A stretch of DNA of 64,000 bases from Arcobacter sp. CECT 8985 (GTDB lineage: Bacteria > Campylobacterota > Campylobacteria > Campylobacterales > Arcobacteraceae), in NCBI RefSeq assembly GCF_004116495.1, contig NZ_PDKC01000009.1:16027-80026 (forward strand), given 5' to 3'. Below the pieces are notes generated by a model. The model made no database searches, was not told the origin of the DNA, and saw nothing but the letters and a program-made list of their open reading frames with translations. The stretch's first letter is position 1. Each line of letters opens with the position of its first letter. Below, in pieces: positions 9,543 through 18,567 of this stretch. The position numbers were made by a program, and so were the translations under genes.

Positions 9543-9892
9543 TACATAAATAACTTTTGAATATTTTCTTTTGGTCTTGCAATTACGGCATCTCCATCTT
9601 TTATAACAATTGGTCTTTCAATTAATTTTGGATGTTCAACCATAGCTTTTATAATTTCTTCTTCATTATCAACATCTTTTAGATTTAGCTGTTTATATAT
9701 ATCTTCTTTTGTTCGTAGTAATTCTTTTGCTGGTATTCCTAACATTTGAAGAACTTCTTTTATCTCTTTTTCATTTGGAACAGCTTCCAAATATTTTACA
9801 ATTTTAATATCAAGATTTTTTTCTTCTAACATTTTTAATGCGTCTCTTGATTTTCCACATCTTGGATTGTGCCAAATAGTTACGTCTTGCAT
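9542..9892 (-). CDS. arsC: ArsC-family thiol reductase (Spx/arsenate reductase fold)
   Basis: This is a 116-residue thioredoxin-fold protein. It opens with TIWHNPRCGKSRDALKML, the ArsC active-site pattern in which the cysteine of NPRCGKS attacks arsenate. Near the end is ERPIVIKDGDAVIARP, matching the RPIV-x(n)-R substrate loop of glutaredoxin-linked arsenate reductases. No arsenic-resistance partners are nearby, so the physiological substrate may differ, as for YfgD-type members. An extended -10 (TGGTATAAT) on the minus strand at 9924-9932 and an AAAAGGA site precede the ATG. Confidence 0.8.
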   Translation of the reverse strand: MQDVTIWHNPRCGKSRDALKMLEEKNLDIKIVKYLEAVPNEKEIKEVLQMLGIPAKELLRTKEDIYKQLNLKDVDNEEEIIKAMVEHPKLIERPIVIKDGDAVIARPKENIQKLFM

Positions 9893-9923
9893 AAAAATCC
9901 TTTTGTAATCATTATTTAAAACG

Positions 9924-9932
9924 ATTATACCA
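9924..9932 (-). promoter_or_regulatory. extended -10 promoter of the arsC operon
   Basis: The minus strand reads TGGTATAAT about 32 bases upstream of the arsC start. This is a clear extended -10 element with no recognisable -35. Confidence 0.5.
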
Positions 9933-9974
9933 AAATTTATTTTATACTAAATAAATTATTACATTTTGTAATAT

Positions 9975-10349
9975 TCAAAAATTAGGTAGCATATCAGTAA
10001 GCCCTTCAAGACCTAATTCTTTTAAATCTAATTGTATTTGACCCATTTTTTTTGATTTATTATTTAAAATAATAGGAGAAAAAGTATTTAAGCTATTATC
10101 ATTGTTTGCAGTTTGTAAAACAAAGATATAGTAAATTGATATATCTTCAATAGCTTTTATTTCTAACTTTTCAATAAAATAATCTGGCAGTTCAAAATTT
10201 AATGATTTTAGTGCTCCAAAGCTCATTAATCTTAATTCAGAATCTGTATCAACTCCTTTTATTAAAGAAAAAAAATCATCTATTTTTTCTAAAATAAATT
10301 TAGTTTCATTTTCAAATCCTTCTATATTTACAACAACATCATATTCCAT
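9975..10349 (-). CDS. fliW: flagellar assembly factor FliW
   Basis: This 124-residue protein matches FliW motif by motif. It opens with a short strand and NIEGFENETKFILEKIDDFF, followed by NFELPDYFIEKLEIK. YYIFVLQTANND comes next, and NTFSPIILNNKSKKMGQIQLD holds the strand pair that contacts flagellin in known FliW structures. FliW binds flagellin and antagonises CsrA, coupling flagellin translation to filament assembly. It is divergent from a FliK-like gene and shares a promoter region with it. CsrA is not in this window. Confidence 0.8.
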   Translation of the reverse strand: MEYDVVVNIEGFENETKFILEKIDDFFSLIKGVDTDSELRLMSFGALKSLNFELPDYFIEKLEIKAIEDISIYYIFVLQTANNDNSLNTFSPIILNNKSKKMGQIQLDLKELGLEGLTDMLPNF

Positions 10350-10380
10350 AATATTAAAGCCTTTAGAAACTAGATAGATT

Positions 10381-10441
10381 ATTTTATCTAAAACAAAGTG
10401 TATAAGTCAATTGACAAAAAAAACAATTTTTATGATATACT
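10381..10441. promoter_or_regulatory. back-to-back promoters of fliW and the FliK-like gene
   Basis: The palindrome GTCAATTGAC (10406-10415) supplies both -35 boxes. TTGACT on the minus strand (10405-10410) has TAAAAT 18 bases on (10381-10386). TTGACA on the plus strand (10411-10416) has TATACT 19 bases on (10436-10441) or TATGAT at 10431-10436. Neither looks like a sigma-28 or sigma-54 promoter. Confidence 0.55.
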
Positions 10442-10448
10442 TTATTTT

Positions 10449-12716
10449 ATGATAGTTGGAAATAGTAATACACTTTTAAATATACTCTTGCCTAATCAAG
10501 ACAATAAAGTACTAAAAGATGTTTTAAAAGAAGCCGATTCAAAAGCATTGAGTAGTATGCTAAAAAATAATGCCTCAATTGAAGATGTTTTATCAAATTT
10601 ATTTGAAGATTTAAAGACATCAAATAAAAGTAATGAAACAATACAAAATATACTAAAGAACTCTTCTATTTTTAAAGACTTAGGAAGTTTTTCCTCAACA
10701 ATAAAAACACTATTTTCTCAAATTCCAGAAGATTCACCTCTTGGAAAATATAAACCTCAACTACAAACATTTTTATCTCAAATTGACAATTTAGATGAAA
10801 ATAGTCTAAAAGAACTAATGAGTAAATCTGGAGTATTTTTAGAATCTAAGATGTTAAATAAAGCAACATCAGGAAATTTACCTACAAAATTACTAGATGT
10901 ATTAAATCAAATACAAAATATTATTAAAGATATAAAAACACCTCAAGCAAAACAGTTAAATGAAGTTATTTCAAAAATTATAGAAAATCCAAAACAAGAT
11001 GCTTTAACTTTACAAAATAATATAAAATCAGTAATTAATTCCATTCAAGATATTGCAAAAGGATTAAATGATAAGAATGTTCAAAATCTAAATAACTTAA
11101 CAAATCAACTAAAAAGTTTAACAAATGATGCGCAGCTTGTTGAATCTAAAATTCAAAATAATATACCAAATAACTTAACATCAAATCTTTCAAATGAAAA
11201 ACTCACTAATTTAGTAGATCAATTAAAAAACCAATTGCAAAATATTAAAACACCTGAAGCTAATAATCTATTAACAAAATTAAACAATATTTCAAACTTA
11301 GCTGATAATTTAAAACAACCAGAATTAAAAAACCTATTAAATACCACAGACTTTCAATCAGTAGCAGCAAAAAATAACACAATTTTAAATATTACAAAAA
11401 ATATAAATCTACAACTTGCACAAACAAATGTACCAACAAATAATAATATATCAATTAATAATCAACTTGATAGTGAAAAATTACAAATTCAAAATCAAGT
11501 AAAAAGTATTTTAACTGATTTAAAAACTGAAGTTCTTACAAATAGAAGTATTGAACCTCAAAAATTATTAAGCAAAATAGATAATCTTTTAAATAGTAAA
11601 GATTTATTTATTAATGACAACAAGATTGAACCTAAGAACTTACTTCAACAATTAGTTAATAGTAATGAAATAAAAAACTTAAGTCAAACTAATCCTAATA
11701 TTTCTACTTTAGTAGATAAATTAAAAAATATCTCTGATGAAATTGTTTTAATAGAAAATAAAATAAACTCAAACCAAATTGTAAATAATAGCGATAAAAA
11801 CAATATATTAGGTCAACTCAAACAAAATCTTACTAATCTAAAAAATGAACTATTAAATACTAATTTACCAAAAAATAATCCGATTACTCAAACAATTGAT
11901 AAACTCTTAAATATTCAAAATATTTTTGATAATATTGATTTTCCAAATGATTTGAAATTACTACAAAATCAAACAAATAGCCTTTCAACTTTTCAAAGTA
12001 ATTTTACATCAAATATAAATAATTTATTACTCAGTTTAAAAGAGACTATAAATTCTATTTCTTCAAATCCAAATGCACATAATATTCAAAATGAATTATT
12101 ACAAACTGTAAATAAAATTGAAAATATTATAAAAGATGGTTTACTAACTCAAACAAATTTATTAAATAATCAAAAAGATAATAGTTCTATTCAAAATGAC
12201 ATGAAATCTGTGCTTTTACAAATGCAAGATGATATTGTTTCAAAAATGGCATCAGACCCAAGTTCAAATGATATTTCTAAAAATGTTGATAAACTACTTT
12301 TTCAAGTTGATTATTATCAACTTTTATCTTTAACATCAAATTCAAATTATATATATTTACCTTTTTTATGGGATATGTTAGAAGATGGTTCAATATCTAT
12401 GAAAAAAGCAAATGAAAAAAAATTTTATTGTGAGATAAATTTAACGCTTAAAGATTTTGGACAAGTACAACTTCTTCTTGCTTTATATGAAAAAAATAAA
12501 CTGGATTTGACTATCTTTACTTCTAGAGATTCATTTAAAAATTTAGTAAAAAAGAACTTGACTAATCTAAAGCAGTCTTTAAATGCTGCAAGATTAATTC
12601 CTATGGACATAAAACTAATTGATTTAGAGAAAAGACAAAAACAACAAGAAAAACCCAAAGAGGTATACCAACAAAATAGTTCTCAATATAATCTTGGACT
12701 AGATATTAGGGCATAA
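10449..12716 (+). CDS. FliK-like flagellar hook-length control protein (putative)
   Basis: This is about 755 residues. The body is extremely rich in Asn, Leu, Lys and Ile, with degenerate repeats of the form LxNLxxxLxN, predicted to form long helices. The last 130 residues form a compact domain (YCEINLTLKDFGQVQLLLALYEKNKLDLTIF, then a helix LKQSLNAARLIPMDIKLID). Its layout fits the FliK C-terminal domain that switches export specificity. An flhX gene encoding an FlhB-switch homologue starts one base after its stop. The ATG chosen has no ribosome-binding site and lies only about 8 bases past the promoter. The open frame extends further upstream, but that part holds the promoter. Confidence 0.55.
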   Translation: MIVGNSNTLLNILLPNQDNKVLKDVLKEADSKALSSMLKNNASIEDVLSNLFEDLKTSNKSNETIQNILKNSSIFKDLGSFSSTIKTLFSQIPEDSPLGKYKPQLQTFLSQIDNLDENSLKELMSKSGVFLESKMLNKATSGNLPTKLLDVLNQIQNIIKDIKTPQAKQLNEVISKIIENPKQDALTLQNNIKSVINSIQDIAKGLNDKNVQNLNNLTNQLKSLTNDAQLVESKIQNNIPNNLTSNLSNEKLTNLVDQLKNQLQNIKTPEANNLLTKLNNISNLADNLKQPELKNLLNTTDFQSVAAKNNTILNITKNINLQLAQTNVPTNNNISINNQLDSEKLQIQNQVKSILTDLKTEVLTNRSIEPQKLLSKIDNLLNSKDLFINDNKIEPKNLLQQLVNSNEIKNLSQTNPNISTLVDKLKNISDEIVLIENKINSNQIVNNSDKNNILGQLKQNLTNLKNELLNTNLPKNNPITQTIDKLLNIQNIFDNIDFPNDLKLLQNQTNSLSTFQSNFTSNINNLLLSLKETINSISSNPNAHNIQNELLQTVNKIENIIKDGLLTQTNLLNNQKDNSSIQNDMKSVLLQMQDDIVSKMASDPSSNDISKNVDKLLFQVDYYQLLSLTSNSNYIYLPFLWDMLEDGSISMKKANEKKFYCEINLTLKDFGQVQLLLALYEKNKLDLTIFTSRDSFKNLVKKNLTNLKQSLNAARLIPMDIKLIDLEKRQKQQEKPKEVYQQNSSQYNLGLDIRA

Positions 12717-12717
12717 A

Positions 12718-12990
12718 ATGGCAGAAAAAATACAAAAAGCAGCAGCACTAAAATATGACATAGAAAAAGATGAAGCACCAAAACTTGTAGCCAAAGGACA
12801 AGCCCAAGTTGCAAAAAACATAATAAAAATTGCAAAAGAGAATGATTTACCAATTAAAAAAGATGAAGACTTAATAGAATTACTATCTAAATTGGATATA
12901 GAAAAAGAGATACCATCAAGTATGTACAAAGCTGTAGCAGAAATATTTGCTTTCATATATTCAATGACAAAAAAGAATAGCAATAATTAA
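12718..12990 (+). CDS. flhX: FlhX, FlhB C-terminal-domain homologue
   Basis: This 90-residue cytosolic protein resembles only the cytoplasmic tail of the flagellar export switch FlhB. It has a KAAALKYDIEKDEAPKLVAKG segment, followed by AKENDLPIKKDEDLIELL and a closing IPSSMYKAVAEIFAFIY. In FlhB the corresponding loop carries NPTH, which self-cleaves. Here the matching region reads KYDIEKDEAP, so no autocleavage is expected. FlhX proteins are known in Helicobacter and Campylobacter as partial substitutes for the FlhB tail. It starts one base after the FliK-like gene. Confidence 0.8.
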   Translation: MAEKIQKAAALKYDIEKDEAPKLVAKGQAQVAKNIIKIAKENDLPIKKDEDLIELLSKLDIEKEIPSSMYKAVAEIFAFIYSMTKKNSNN

Positions 12991-13060
12991 TCTTTCATTG
13001 ATATAAATATAAGAGTTATTATAATATAATCTCCCATTAATTAAAGAAGTATATGGGCTT

Positions 13061-13501
13061 ATGAATAAAAATATATTTGATAGACTTTCAACAGTTATAA
13101 TAGTATTTATTAGCACAATTTTAATAAACTTTATTTCATCTATTTATTTTAATCCAATTTTTTTGGCGGGTGTTTTATTTTTGACATTTATTAAGATATT
13201 GAAAAGAGAGTATTATTATAGTGCATTTTTTTTAGCAATTGCTATGCTATTTATTGAACTAAATAATGGATTTAAACCCTTTAGTTTAATACTACTTACA
13301 TGTTTTATCTACTCATTTATAGTTCCATATATAAAAAGAATTATTTCATATAGTCAATTAAATGAATACCTATATATTCTAACTTTTTACATAGGTTTTA
13401 CTATTATTTATATTTTAAATAATAGCTTTAGTAATGAACTATTTTTTACAATATTTATAAATATTGTAATTGATTTCTTAATTGTGGGGTTAATGATTTG
13501 A
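13061..13501 (+). CDS. MreD-like inner membrane protein (putative)
   Basis: This 146-residue protein is almost entirely hydrophobic, with four to five predicted membrane helices and no soluble domain. The position is informative: it overlaps mrdA (PBP2) by four bases, and MreD commonly precedes PBP2 in rod-shape operons. Sequence alone would not identify it because MreD is poorly conserved, so the assignment rests on size, topology and neighbour. A TATAAT-like box lies about 35 bases upstream, between flhX and this gene. Confidence 0.45.
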   Translation: MNKNIFDRLSTVIIVFISTILINFISSIYFNPIFLAGVLFLTFIKILKREYYYSAFFLAIAMLFIELNNGFKPFSLILLTCFIYSFIVPYIKRIISYSQLNEYLYILTFYIGFTIIYILNNSFSNELFFTIFINIVIDFLIVGLMI

Positions 13502-15267
13502 AAAGATTAAATTTAATATTTATTTTTATTGCTCTTTTAATGCTTGTATTACTAGCAAGAGTCTATTTTTTAAGTATCAAATCAAACACATATTATGAAC
13601 AATTATCAAAACAAAATTATATTAAAAGAGTTTATAAAGCACCTTCAAGAGGTATTATTGAAGATAGAAATGGAGTTGCACTAGCTATTAATAATCTAGG
13701 CTTTTCAATTACAATAAAACCACATTTACGTTCTTACAAAAATAAACAAAAATTATTAAAAATAGTAAAAGTAATTTCAAAACATTTTCCTGAATATAAT
13801 GAAGAAGATTTAATAAAAAAATATAAAAAACTTGATTCCCCATATAAACATGATTATGTTGATCTAATTGATTATATTGCATATGATGATTTTTTCTCTA
13901 AATTTACTCTATTTAATTCAATTGACGGAATAAAAGTAGAACCATCTGTAAAAAGATATTATCCATACCACAATGTTGCATCACATATTCTTGGATATGT
14001 AGGTACAGCTTCAAAAAAAGATATTGAAAAAAATGAGCTTTCAAGATATAGTGGAATTATTGGTAAAAATGGACTTGAAAAATATTATAATAAAAGACTT
14101 CAAGGGAAAATTGGATACAAAGATGTAAAAGTAAATGCATTGAATAAAGAAATTGAAGTACTTGAAGAGAAAAAAGCAGATGAAAATAATAATTTACAAA
14201 TTACAATTGATGTAAGACTTCAAAAATATATTCAAGAAAATTTTCATCATAAAAGTGGTGCTATAATTGTAATGAATGTAAATAATGGCGAAATTTTAGC
14301 AGCAGCATCTTTCCCTGAATTTGATAATAACATTTTTGTAGGAGGTATTTCTCAAAAAGATTGGGATGATATGAGAAATAGCTTTGATCATCCATTTACA
14401 AACAAACTTGTAAATGGTCTTTATCCTCCAGGTTCTGTTTATAAAATGGGAGTTGCACTTGCATTATTAGAAAATGGTATTAGCCCAAGTTTCTCTGTAT
14501 ATTGTACAGGTGAATTACAAATTGGAAATAGAAAATTTAGATGTTGGAAAACAACAGGACATGGAAAAACTGACTTTAGGAAAGCAATTAGAGAAAGTTG
14601 TGATGACTTTTTTTATAAAGCAAGTTTAAAAGTTGGTATAAATAAAATATCTAAAACAATGGATAAGTTAGGTTTTGGTCATAAAACTGGTGTTGATCAA
14701 ATCAACGAATTTATTGGAGTAAATCCAAATAAAGCATGGAAAAGAAAAAAATATGATAAACCATGGTATATTGGAGAAACAGTTATCTCTTCAATTGGTC
14801 AAGGTTATACTCTTGTTACACCAATGCAAATAGCTAGATATACTGCATTTTTAGCAACAGGAAGTCTTCCTTATCCTCACTTTTTAAAAGGTAAATATAA
14901 AAAACCAAAAAAACTTGATATTGATCCTAAATATTTAAAAATAGTAAGAGAAGGTATGTATGATGTGGCAAATAAAAGATTTGGTACTGCATCAAGACAC
15001 CTAAAAGCAAAAGTAACTCTTGCAGCTAAAACTGGTACAGCTCAAGTTATCTCTATTCCACAAATAGAGAAAAAAAGAATGAAAGAGTATGAACTAGAAT
15101 ACTATCATCGTTCACATGCATGGCTAACAACATATGGTCCATTTAGAAAACCTGAATATACAGTTGTAGCATTAGTAGAACACGGTGGGCATGGTGGTTC
15201 AGCAGCAGGATCAATCGTAACAAAAATCTATAATAAATTGTATGATTTGGGATATATAAAAAAATAG
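13498..15267 (+). CDS. mrdA: penicillin-binding protein 2, elongasome transpeptidase
   Basis: The 589-residue protein has an N-terminal membrane helix at about 5-24 and a pedestal domain containing the class B box ending RGIIEDRNGVALA (near 53). The transpeptidase domain has SVYK at 313-316 (nucleophile motif), SCD near 375 and KTG at 511-513. It crosslinks side-wall peptidoglycan with RodA and MreC/D during elongation. The start is TTG inside a TTGA junction with the MreD-like gene, behind a GTGGGG stretch. Confidence 0.95.
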   Translation: MKRLNLIFIFIALLMLVLLARVYFLSIKSNTYYEQLSKQNYIKRVYKAPSRGIIEDRNGVALAINNLGFSITIKPHLRSYKNKQKLLKIVKVISKHFPEYNEEDLIKKYKKLDSPYKHDYVDLIDYIAYDDFFSKFTLFNSIDGIKVEPSVKRYYPYHNVASHILGYVGTASKKDIEKNELSRYSGIIGKNGLEKYYNKRLQGKIGYKDVKVNALNKEIEVLEEKKADENNNLQITIDVRLQKYIQENFHHKSGAIIVMNVNNGEILAAASFPEFDNNIFVGGISQKDWDDMRNSFDHPFTNKLVNGLYPPGSVYKMGVALALLENGISPSFSVYCTGELQIGNRKFRCWKTTGHGKTDFRKAIRESCDDFFYKASLKVGINKISKTMDKLGFGHKTGVDQINEFIGVNPNKAWKRKKYDKPWYIGETVISSIGQGYTLVTPMQIARYTAFLATGSLPYPHFLKGKYKKPKKLDIDPKYLKIVREGMYDVANKRFGTASRHLKAKVTLAAKTGTAQVISIPQIEKKRMKEYELEYYHRSHAWLTTYGPFRKPEYTVVALVEHGGHGGSAAGSIVTKIYNKLYDLGYIKK

Positions 15268-15319
15268 ATGTTTAATCATACTTTAGTTATGATTTTGCAT
15301 AAAAATAAGAGGATTTAGA

Positions 15320-16048
15320 TTGAAAATATTAGTTAGTTTATTGTTATTTACATCATTACTTTTTGCAGCAGATACACCTCCTGTAGTGAATTTATCAGTT
15401 GCCGCATTACAAGAACCAACTCAATTTGTAAGAACAATAAATATAGCAATAATTTTAGGTCTTTTAGTACTAGCTCCAACTCTTTTATTAATGGTGACAA
15501 GTTTCACAAGAATTTTAATTGTATTTTCATTATTAAAACAAGCAATGGGATTACAACAAACACCACCTTCTCAAGTTATAGTATCAATGGCTTTAATTTT
15601 AACAATATTTATTATGGAACCTTATGCAAAAAAATCATGGAATGAAGCAGTTGTTCCATATATGGATAAAAAAATTGGTTATGAAGTAGCTTTTGAAAAA
15701 GGCGTTCAACCTTTCAAAGAATTTATGATTAAAAATACAAGAGAGTCTGATTTAGGACTATTTTATAGAATCAAAAAACTAAAAAATCCTAAAAACATAA
15801 ATGATGTACCATTAACTTTATTAATGCCTGCATTTATAATAAGTGAATTAAGAACTGCCTTTGAAATAGGTTTTTTAATATTTTTACCTTTTTTAGTTAT
15901 AGATATTATTGTAGCTTCTATTCTTATGAGTTTAGGGATGATGATGCTTCCACCTGTAATGATATCCTTACCTATAAAACTTATTTTCTTTATTGTAATT
16001 GATGGATGGTTTTTAATTATAGGAAATTTAGCACAATCCTTTAAATGA
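15320..16048 (+). CDS. fliP: flagellar export apparatus protein FliP
   Basis: This 242-residue protein has a cleavable signal peptide (first 16-17 residues) and four membrane helices. It carries the FliP signatures FTRILIVFSLLKQAMGLQQTPP near 70 and LLMPAFIISELRTAFEIGFLIFLPFLVIDIIVASIL near 167. FliP forms the core of the export gate with FliQ and FliR. A TTG start is preceded by AAGAGGA. It lies 52 bases behind mrdA with a short dyad between, so it may be read through. The motif strength leaves little doubt. Confidence 0.95.
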   Translation: MKILVSLLLFTSLLFAADTPPVVNLSVAALQEPTQFVRTINIAIILGLLVLAPTLLLMVTSFTRILIVFSLLKQAMGLQQTPPSQVIVSMALILTIFIMEPYAKKSWNEAVVPYMDKKIGYEVAFEKGVQPFKEFMIKNTRESDLGLFYRIKKLKNPKNINDVPLTLLMPAFIISELRTAFEIGFLIFLPFLVIDIIVASILMSLGMMMLPPVMISLPIKLIFFIVIDGWFLIIGNLAQSFK

Positions 16049-16162
16049 TAAGTTTTACTTATAATTATTAACTTTTGAAATATAACTATTTTTTATAATA
16101 AAACTCTTTTATTTTTTATAAGAATACGATATAATACTCGCAAAAACACTTGGAGTATATTA

Positions 16163-17503
16163 ATGCATAAATTTTTACTTTATTTTTTTATTGTTTCATT
16201 TGCATATTCTCAGACTGTTAATTTTGATGAAGTATTAAATGATACATTAAATGACAATAATGATTTAAAAAATTCAAAACTAAATATTAATCTTAGCTCT
16301 TTAAATATAAAAGAAGTAAACTCTTTTAACTATGGTAAATTAAACTTACAATCTGAAGTTAATAAAACAAATCATTCTGGTTATATATTTAACTCAAAAT
16401 TATCATCTAGAGAAGCAACTTTTAAAGATTTTGGATTTGCACAAATGGGTGAGCCAATTGATACTGAACCAAAAGATTTAAATTATCCAGATTCAAGAAC
16501 AAATGTAAATACAAAACTAACATATGATATTGCTTTATTTACTGGTTTTAAAATATCTACTCAAAAAGATATAATGAAACTTGAAAAAAAAATCAATAAA
16601 TTAAAATATGACATGAATAAAACTGAATTATCATTTGAAGTTTTTAAAGCTTATAATGGTGCAGTAATTGCAAAAAAGTATATAAAAGCTTTAAAACAAA
16701 CATTAATAAGTGTAGATAATATTGTTAAATCTGCTTTAATTTTCTATAAAGAAGGTCTTACTACTTCAATTGATGTAAAACAAGCAAAAGCACACAAATT
16801 TGAAGTTCTATCAAATTTACAAAATGCAAAAAATAGATTTAACTTTGCAATCTCATACCTTAGATTTCTTAGTTCAAATGATAAAATAACAGATGTAAAT
16901 AGTCCAAAGAAAATAGATATAAAACTATATAATAAAAAAGAACTAATATCTCAAGCACTAAAAACAAAAGATAGTATAAAAGCTTCTAAACTTTATAAGA
17001 AGATTATGAAAAAAAATATCGATATTTCAAAAAGCAATTATTATCCAACAATATATTCTCATTTAGAGTATGGATATAATGATAATAGATTTAACTTTTC
17101 AGATGATAAAGATTACTATAATGCACTAATAGGAGTAAAATATACTCTATTTGATGGAACTAGAAATATAAAAGTGCAAAAAGACAAAATCAAATATTTA
17201 AAAGCAAAAATAAATCATAAAAAACAAGAAGATTATGTAAAAATGCAAATAAATAATGCATTAGATAGTTTAGAAACAAAAATTGCAATTTTAAGTGCAA
17301 AACAAAGTTCACTTGATCTAACTGCAAAAGTATTTGAGCAAGCAAATAAAATGTACAAAAATCACCTAATTTCAATGACTGATTTACTTAAACAAAAATC
17401 AAATTACGAAAATGTACAAGCGCAATTTTTTGATGCAAAATACCAAAAATATATTGCAAAAGCAAAAGTTGCAAAAATTTTAAATTTAGATTTTTTAAAC
17501 TAA
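16163..17503 (+). CDS. TolC-family outer membrane channel protein
   Basis: This 446-residue protein has a signal peptide (first 16 residues) and a helix-rich body with the internal duplication of OEP-type proteins. Long coiled segments lie near 150-215 and 355-430, including LTTSIDVKQAKAHKFE and its counterpart ISMTDLLKQKSNYENVQ. These proteins form trimeric channels for type I secretion or RND efflux. No membrane-fusion or pump gene adjoins it, so the partner is unknown. A TATAAT box at 16130-16135 and a TTGGAG site support an independent transcript. Confidence 0.85.
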   Translation: MHKFLLYFFIVSFAYSQTVNFDEVLNDTLNDNNDLKNSKLNINLSSLNIKEVNSFNYGKLNLQSEVNKTNHSGYIFNSKLSSREATFKDFGFAQMGEPIDTEPKDLNYPDSRTNVNTKLTYDIALFTGFKISTQKDIMKLEKKINKLKYDMNKTELSFEVFKAYNGAVIAKKYIKALKQTLISVDNIVKSALIFYKEGLTTSIDVKQAKAHKFEVLSNLQNAKNRFNFAISYLRFLSSNDKITDVNSPKKIDIKLYNKKELISQALKTKDSIKASKLYKKIMKKNIDISKSNYYPTIYSHLEYGYNDNRFNFSDDKDYYNALIGVKYTLFDGTRNIKVQKDKIKYLKAKINHKKQEDYVKMQINNALDSLETKIAILSAKQSSLDLTAKVFEQANKMYKNHLISMTDLLKQKSNYENVQAQFFDAKYQKYIAKAKVAKILNLDFLN

Positions 17504-17561
17504 TTTATATCAAATGATTAGAAAAGTATTTAACTAAACAACTACTATATAATTAATTGGT

Positions 17562-17598
17562 AAAATCTTGTGTTTAATATAATTAATCACAAGGTTTT
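17562..17598. promoter_or_regulatory. inverted repeat over promoter and ribosome-binding site
   Basis: AAAATCTTGTG and CACAAGGTTTT are complementary at ten of eleven positions with the remaining pair a G-T. Between them lies TATAAT (17578-17583). A second TATAATTAAT occurs 30 bases upstream (17548). The right arm contains the AAGG motif of the following gene. It could be an operator or a translation-blocking hairpin. Confidence 0.4.
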
Positions 17599-17600
17599 AA

Positions 17601-18104
17601 ATGAATCAAAAAATCAAAAAATTTTTAAAAGAGATTATAAAATTTGCGATAGTTGCATTTATTGCAATAAATGCATTTAGTTATTACAATTCACTTGATT
17701 TAAACAAACAAAACCTTCATATAAATCAATTTAAGCTACTTGATGATTCAAAATATAGTATAAAAGGTGATAAACCATTAGTAATTCATTTTTGGGCTAC
17801 ATGGTGTCCTATTTGCAAATTAGAAGCTCCTAATATACAAAAACTTTCAAAAGATTATAATGTAATAACAATAGCAACTCAATCAAAAAATAAAAAGCAT
17901 ATACAAGAATATCTAAATGAACATAATTTAAATTTTAATGTAGTTGAAGATAAAAGTGGAAAATACGCAAAAGAGTTTAATATAAAAGCATTTCCTACAA
18001 CACTAATATATGATAAAAATAAAGTTTTAAAATTTAGTGAAGTAGGATATACATCAACTTTTGGTTTATATTTAAGAATGTGGTATATTAAGCTATTTTC
18101 ATAA
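17601..18104 (+). CDS. membrane-anchored thioredoxin-like protein (TlpA/ScsD type)
   Basis: This 167-residue protein has one N-terminal membrane helix at about 12-29 and then a periplasmic thioredoxin fold. The active site is FWATWCPICKLEAPN (CPIC) near 60 and the cis-proline segment is KAFPTTLIYD near 130. CPIC and the WATWC context match TlpA/ResA/ScsD-type thiol oxidoreductases, used in cytochrome c maturation or disulfide metabolism. No cytochrome-assembly gene is adjacent. It ends one base before the convergent argA-like gene. The inverted repeat upstream suggests regulation. Confidence 0.8.
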   Translation: MNQKIKKFLKEIIKFAIVAFIAINAFSYYNSLDLNKQNLHINQFKLLDDSKYSIKGDKPLVIHFWATWCPICKLEAPNIQKLSKDYNVITIATQSKNKKHIQEYLNEHNLNFNVVEDKSGKYAKEFNIKAFPTTLIYDKNKVLKFSEVGYTSTFGLYLRMWYIKLFS

Positions 18105-18105
18105 T

Positions 18106-18567
18106 CTATAAATCATAAACCATTGCTATTTCTTCACAAATAGGAAATAGTTTACACCTAATACAATCTGCCCAGATTTTATGCTCTGGAATATTCTCTT
18201 TTTCTATTTTTCTAAATCCAAGACTTTCGAAAAATCCTTGTTCATATGTTAAAGAAAGAATTTGCGCTAATTCATACTTTTTACCCTCTTCAATACATGC
18301 TTCAACAAGTTTTTTTCCAAGTTTCATACCTCTAAACTCTTTACCAATTATTAGACTTCTAACTTCAGCTAATCTCGAAGAATGAATATGAAGTGCAGTA
18401 AAACCTGCAATTTTACTATCAACACTAACAACAATATAAGATCTAATTGTATTTGCCATTTCATCTTCAGTTCTTAGTAAAATCTTACCACTATCTACTT
18501 CAGGTTTTACTAATTCTTGCATTTGTGCAATATGTGATACAGTGGGTTTAAAAAATTTGATTTCCAA
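18106..18567 (-). CDS. argA: GNAT acetyltransferase, short-form N-acetylglutamate synthase (ArgA)
   Basis: This 153-residue GNAT protein has the acetyl-CoA loop EFRGMKLGKKLVEACIEEGKK near 77. The C-terminal segment PEHKIWADCIRCKLFPICEE is characteristic of the stand-alone ArgA-like enzymes of epsilon- and some other bacteria. Those proteins acetylate glutamate in the first step of arginine synthesis. It starts with TTG inside the end of engB (20-base overlap), with GGAG 8 bases upstream. It is the last gene of the long minus-strand run. A different small-molecule acetyltransferase is possible. Confidence 0.7.
   Translation of the reverse strand: MEIKFFKPTVSHIAQMQELVKPEVDSGKILLRTEDEMANTIRSYIVVSVDSKIAGFTALHIHSSRLAEVRSLIIGKEFRGMKLGKKLVEACIEEGKKYELAQILSLTYEQGFFESLGFRKIEKENIPEHKIWADCIRCKLFPICEEIAMVYDL

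Noticed and set aside
10398..10448. earlier start of the FliK-like gene
   Set aside because: That stretch contains both divergent promoters, so it is unlikely to be translated.
13053..13064. three-codon frame just before the MreD-like gene
   Set aside because: ATG-GGC-TTA-TGA is too short to argue for a real leader peptide.
15274..15294. small dyad between mrdA and fliP as a terminator
   Set aside because: A seven-base AT stem without a proper T-run in a 52-base gap is too weak to call.
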